Below, in pieces: positions 62,102 to 64,000 of a stretch of DNA of 64,000 bases (positions are counted from its first letter, which is position 1; every line of letters starts with the position of its first letter). Below the pieces are notes generated by a model. The model worked only from the letters and a program-made list of their open reading frames with translations. It did not search any database and was not told the DNA's origin. The position numbers and the translations under genes are program-made. This DNA is from Bradyrhizobium nivariense (GTDB lineage Bacteria; Pseudomonadota; Alphaproteobacteria; Rhizobiales; Xanthobacteraceae). Where the stretch lies: NCBI RefSeq assembly GCF_029846715.1, contig NZ_JARVWW010000002.1, forward strand, positions 1 through 64,000, in the 5' to 3' direction.

Positions 62102-62119
62102 AAATCGAGCGGGGCCCTT

Positions 62120-64000
62120 TCAGGCGGCGCTGACGGCGGCGCACTCCACCGCGAGGAATTGCCGCTCGAATGCTTCCGCCGGCATCGGGCGGCCGAAGAA
62201 ATAGCCCTGACCTTCCTCGCATCCCATGCTCACCAGGAAATCGGCCGTAGCGCGATTCTCGATGCCTTCAGCCACGATCGAGAGTCCGAGCTGCTTGCTG
62301 AGGCCGATGGTCGACCCCACAATCGCGGCATCGTCGGAATCCACGAGCAGATCAAGCACGAACGACCGGTCGATCTTGAGCCCGTCGAGCGGAAACTTCT
62401 TCAAATAGCTCAGGCTCGCATAACCAGTGCCGAAATCGTCGAACAGGACACGGACGCCGAGCTGCTGGATCCGCTTGAACATGTCGAGCACGCGGCCTTC
62501 GTCGTGAAGCAGGATGTCTTCGGTCACCTCGAGCTCGAGCAGCGACGGCGTGAGCCCCGTCGCTTCGAGCAGTCCCGCGACCGAATGCGCGAGATCACCG
62601 GAGTGGAGCTGCGAGGGCGACAGGTTGATCGCGACGCGCACACTGTCGCCGGACAATTCCCAGGCGCGCGCCTGCCGGCAGGCGGTCTCCATCACCCAAT
62701 TTGCGATCCGCTCGGACAGGGCCGAGCTATTGACCACCGGCATGAACTCCCCGGGCGAAACGTAGCCGCGCACCGGATGCCGCCAACGGATCAGCGCTTC
62801 CGCCCCGACCAGGCTGGCGTCGATCAGGCGAACCTGGGGTTGGTAGAACAGCTCGAACTCGTCGCGATCCGCGGCAAGCGCCAATTCGCTCTCCAACGTC
62901 AGCCGGTTCTCCAACTCCTGCCTGATCGCGCTCTCGAAGATCACATGGCTGCCGCGCCGCGTCAGCTTTGCCTTGCTCAGCGCGAGATGGCCATTGCTCA
63001 GGAGATCGTCCGCGTTGTGCCCGCCTTCCGGATAGACGGCGACGCCGATGCTGATCCTGACGCGATGCTGCCGCGTGCCGGTTGCAAGCGGCGCCTCGAA
63101 CGCGCGCGCAATTCGTTCGGCGAACTCTGCGATCGGCTCGGCGCCATCCGAGCCGTCACGCGCAATGGCGAATTCGTCTCCGCTCAGCCGGGCAACGATG
63201 GCGCCATCCGCAGTCTGGCCTTTCAGGCGAATAGCGACCGCCTGCAGGACAAGATCTCCGGCGGAATGACCCAGCATGTCGTTGATGCTCTGGAAGCCGT
63301 CGAGCCCGATCACGAGCAGCGCGAGCTCGCGAGTGCGCTGCCCCGCGTCCGCAATCATGTCGACCAGTCCGGCATGCAGCGTGTTGCGGTTGGCAAGACC
63401 GGTCAGCGCGTCGTATTCGGCGAGATATCTGACGCGTTCGGCCTCGCGCTTGCGGACCGAGATGTCGCGCAGGATCGCTCCGTACTGGAAGCCGTCCGTT
63501 CCCTGCCAGCCCGAGAAGCTCGCTTCGACCGCGAAAGTTTCACCGTTTTTGCGCCGCCCTTCGAACTCGACGACGACCGCCCCGCCGGGCACGAGGAGCG
63601 CTTGGCGTGCGGCGACGCGCATGGACGGCTTGTCGTCACCGCCCACCGGCAAGGCGCACAACGTTTCGAACGGACGGCCGATGATTTCGGCCGGCATATA
63701 GCCGAAGATCGTACTGGCGCCGGGATTCCACACCGTGATCAGCTGATCTTCGTCGGTGCAGACGAGGCCATCGCCGAGCGACATCGCGATGCGATGAAAG
63801 CGGCTTTCAGCGATGCGCCCCAGGAGACTACGGAAATCGATTTCGTCGAGTGCGATCGCCGTCAGATAAGCGACAATCGCGATGTGGAACAGCGATGTGT
63901 CGATGATGAAGGGCCATCTTGCCTGCACGAGGACAGCGACCAGCTCGAAGGCCGCCCCGGCTGAGATCAGGATTGCGACGCGAATTCCCGGTGCGAAGCG
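62120..64000 (-). CDS. Membrane PAS-GGDEF-EAL protein, 5' end cut by the window
   Basis: The open frame continues to base 64000 without a start, so the N-terminus is missing; at least two hydrophobic segments are visible. A PAS domain follows (~45-165 from the GTG at 63928; LVCTDEDQLITVWNPGA), then GGDEF (~175-335) with the active-site loop RLSGDEFAIA (SGDEF form). The EAL domain (~345-595) has AEALIRW and DDFGTGYASLSYLKKF. The EAL motifs are intact, so c-di-GMP hydrolysis is likely. Cyclase activity of the SGDEF form is possible but uncertain. Confidence 0.9.
   Translation of the reverse strand, partial: RFAPGIRVAILISAGAAFELVAVLVQARWPFIIDTSLFHIAIVAYLTAIALDEIDFRSLLGRIAESRFHRIAMSLGDGLVCTDEDQLITVWNPGASTIFGYMPAEIIGRPFETLCALPVGGDDKPSMRVAARQALLVPGGAVVVEFEGRRKNGETFAVEASFSGWQGTDGFQYGAILRDISVRKREAERVRYLAEYDALTGLANRNTLHAGLVDMIADAGQRTRELALLVIGLDGFQSINDMLGHSAGDLVLQAVAIRLKGQTADGAIVARLSGDEFAIARDGSDGAEPIAEFAERIARAFEAPLATGTRQHRVRISIGVAVYPEGGHNADDLLSNGHLALSKAKLTRRGSHVIFESAIRQELENRLTLESELALAADRDEFELFYQPQVRLIDASLVGAEALIRWRHPVRGYVSPGEFMPVVNSSALSERIANWVMETACRQARAWELSGDSVRVAINLSPSQLHSGDLAHSVAGLLEATGLTPSLLELEVTEDILLHDEGRVLDMFKRIQQLGVRVLFDDFGTGYASLSYLKKFPLDGLKIDRSFVLDLLVDSDDAAIVGSTIGLSKQLGLSIVAEGIENRATADFLVSMGCEEGQGYFFGRPMPAEAFERQFLAVECAAVSAA

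Noticed and set aside
1-64000. tRNA or rRNA genes
   Set aside because: No cloverleaf or conserved rRNA segment was recognised by eye on either strand; a dedicated tRNA search could still find one.

Overview
The window reads as chromosome of a high-GC alphaproteobacterium of the Bradyrhizobium/Rhodopseudomonas type. The grounds are gene content: TRAP and ABC uptake systems beside CoA-ester aromatic catabolism, a Pat-type acetyltransferase next to a BadA-type ligase, SoxC-like sulfite dehydrogenase and a CHAD protein. This is inferred from reading; no database was searched. No rRNA, tRNA or CRISPR array was recognised.

Layout. 0-3 kb: 3' part of a large autotransporter with a duplicated passenger. 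3-8 kb: TRAP transporter plus SDR operon, divergent from a cyclase-family amidohydrolase. 8-15.3 kb: Crp/Fnr regulator, Pat-like acetyltransferase, universal stress protein, APH/P-loop protein, CHAD protein. 15.3-42.1 kb: a large catabolic region. Its first half (RidA, aryl-CoA ligase, MarR, orphan amino-acid-type binding protein, cupin, FAD monooxygenase, two-domain aryl-CoA monooxygenase/reductase, enoyl-CoA hydratase, SDR, and a five-gene beta-oxidation-like operon) resembles aerobic 2-aminobenzoyl-CoA or salicylyl-CoA catabolism. Its second half couples a TauABC-like importer to an IlvD dehydratase, a NicX-like ring-cleaving dioxygenase, a two-component flavin monooxygenase and a CoA-transferase. 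Seven similar AT-rich palindromes (half-site TTTTA) sit in front of the transcription units of both halves and suggest one MarR regulon.

42.3-55.5 kb is an accessory island: GNAT, prophage debris (terminase fragments, M23 peptidase), a secreted duplicated-domain protein, an FAD monooxygenase, a large protein with an N-terminal AHH-type nuclease domain, an Imm11/DUF1629-like putative immunity protein, a DUF4261-like protein behind a LexA-type promoter, and many very small genes. Interspersed are seven copies, all in one orientation, of an unusual ~85-bp element. On the minus strand it has a sigma70-like promoter (TTGACA, always 18 bp, CAGAAT or TATAAG), a ~25-nt leader and, in most copies, an intrinsic-terminator-like hairpin. 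It looks like a mobile, self-contained transcription unit for a ~50-nt RNA, and is the most striking signal here.

55.5-64 kb returns to ordinary genes: an atypical NRAMP transporter, an enolase-superfamily dehydratase, sulfite dehydrogenase with its cytochrome c, arginase, a small membrane protein and a PAS-GGDEF-EAL protein cut by the right edge.
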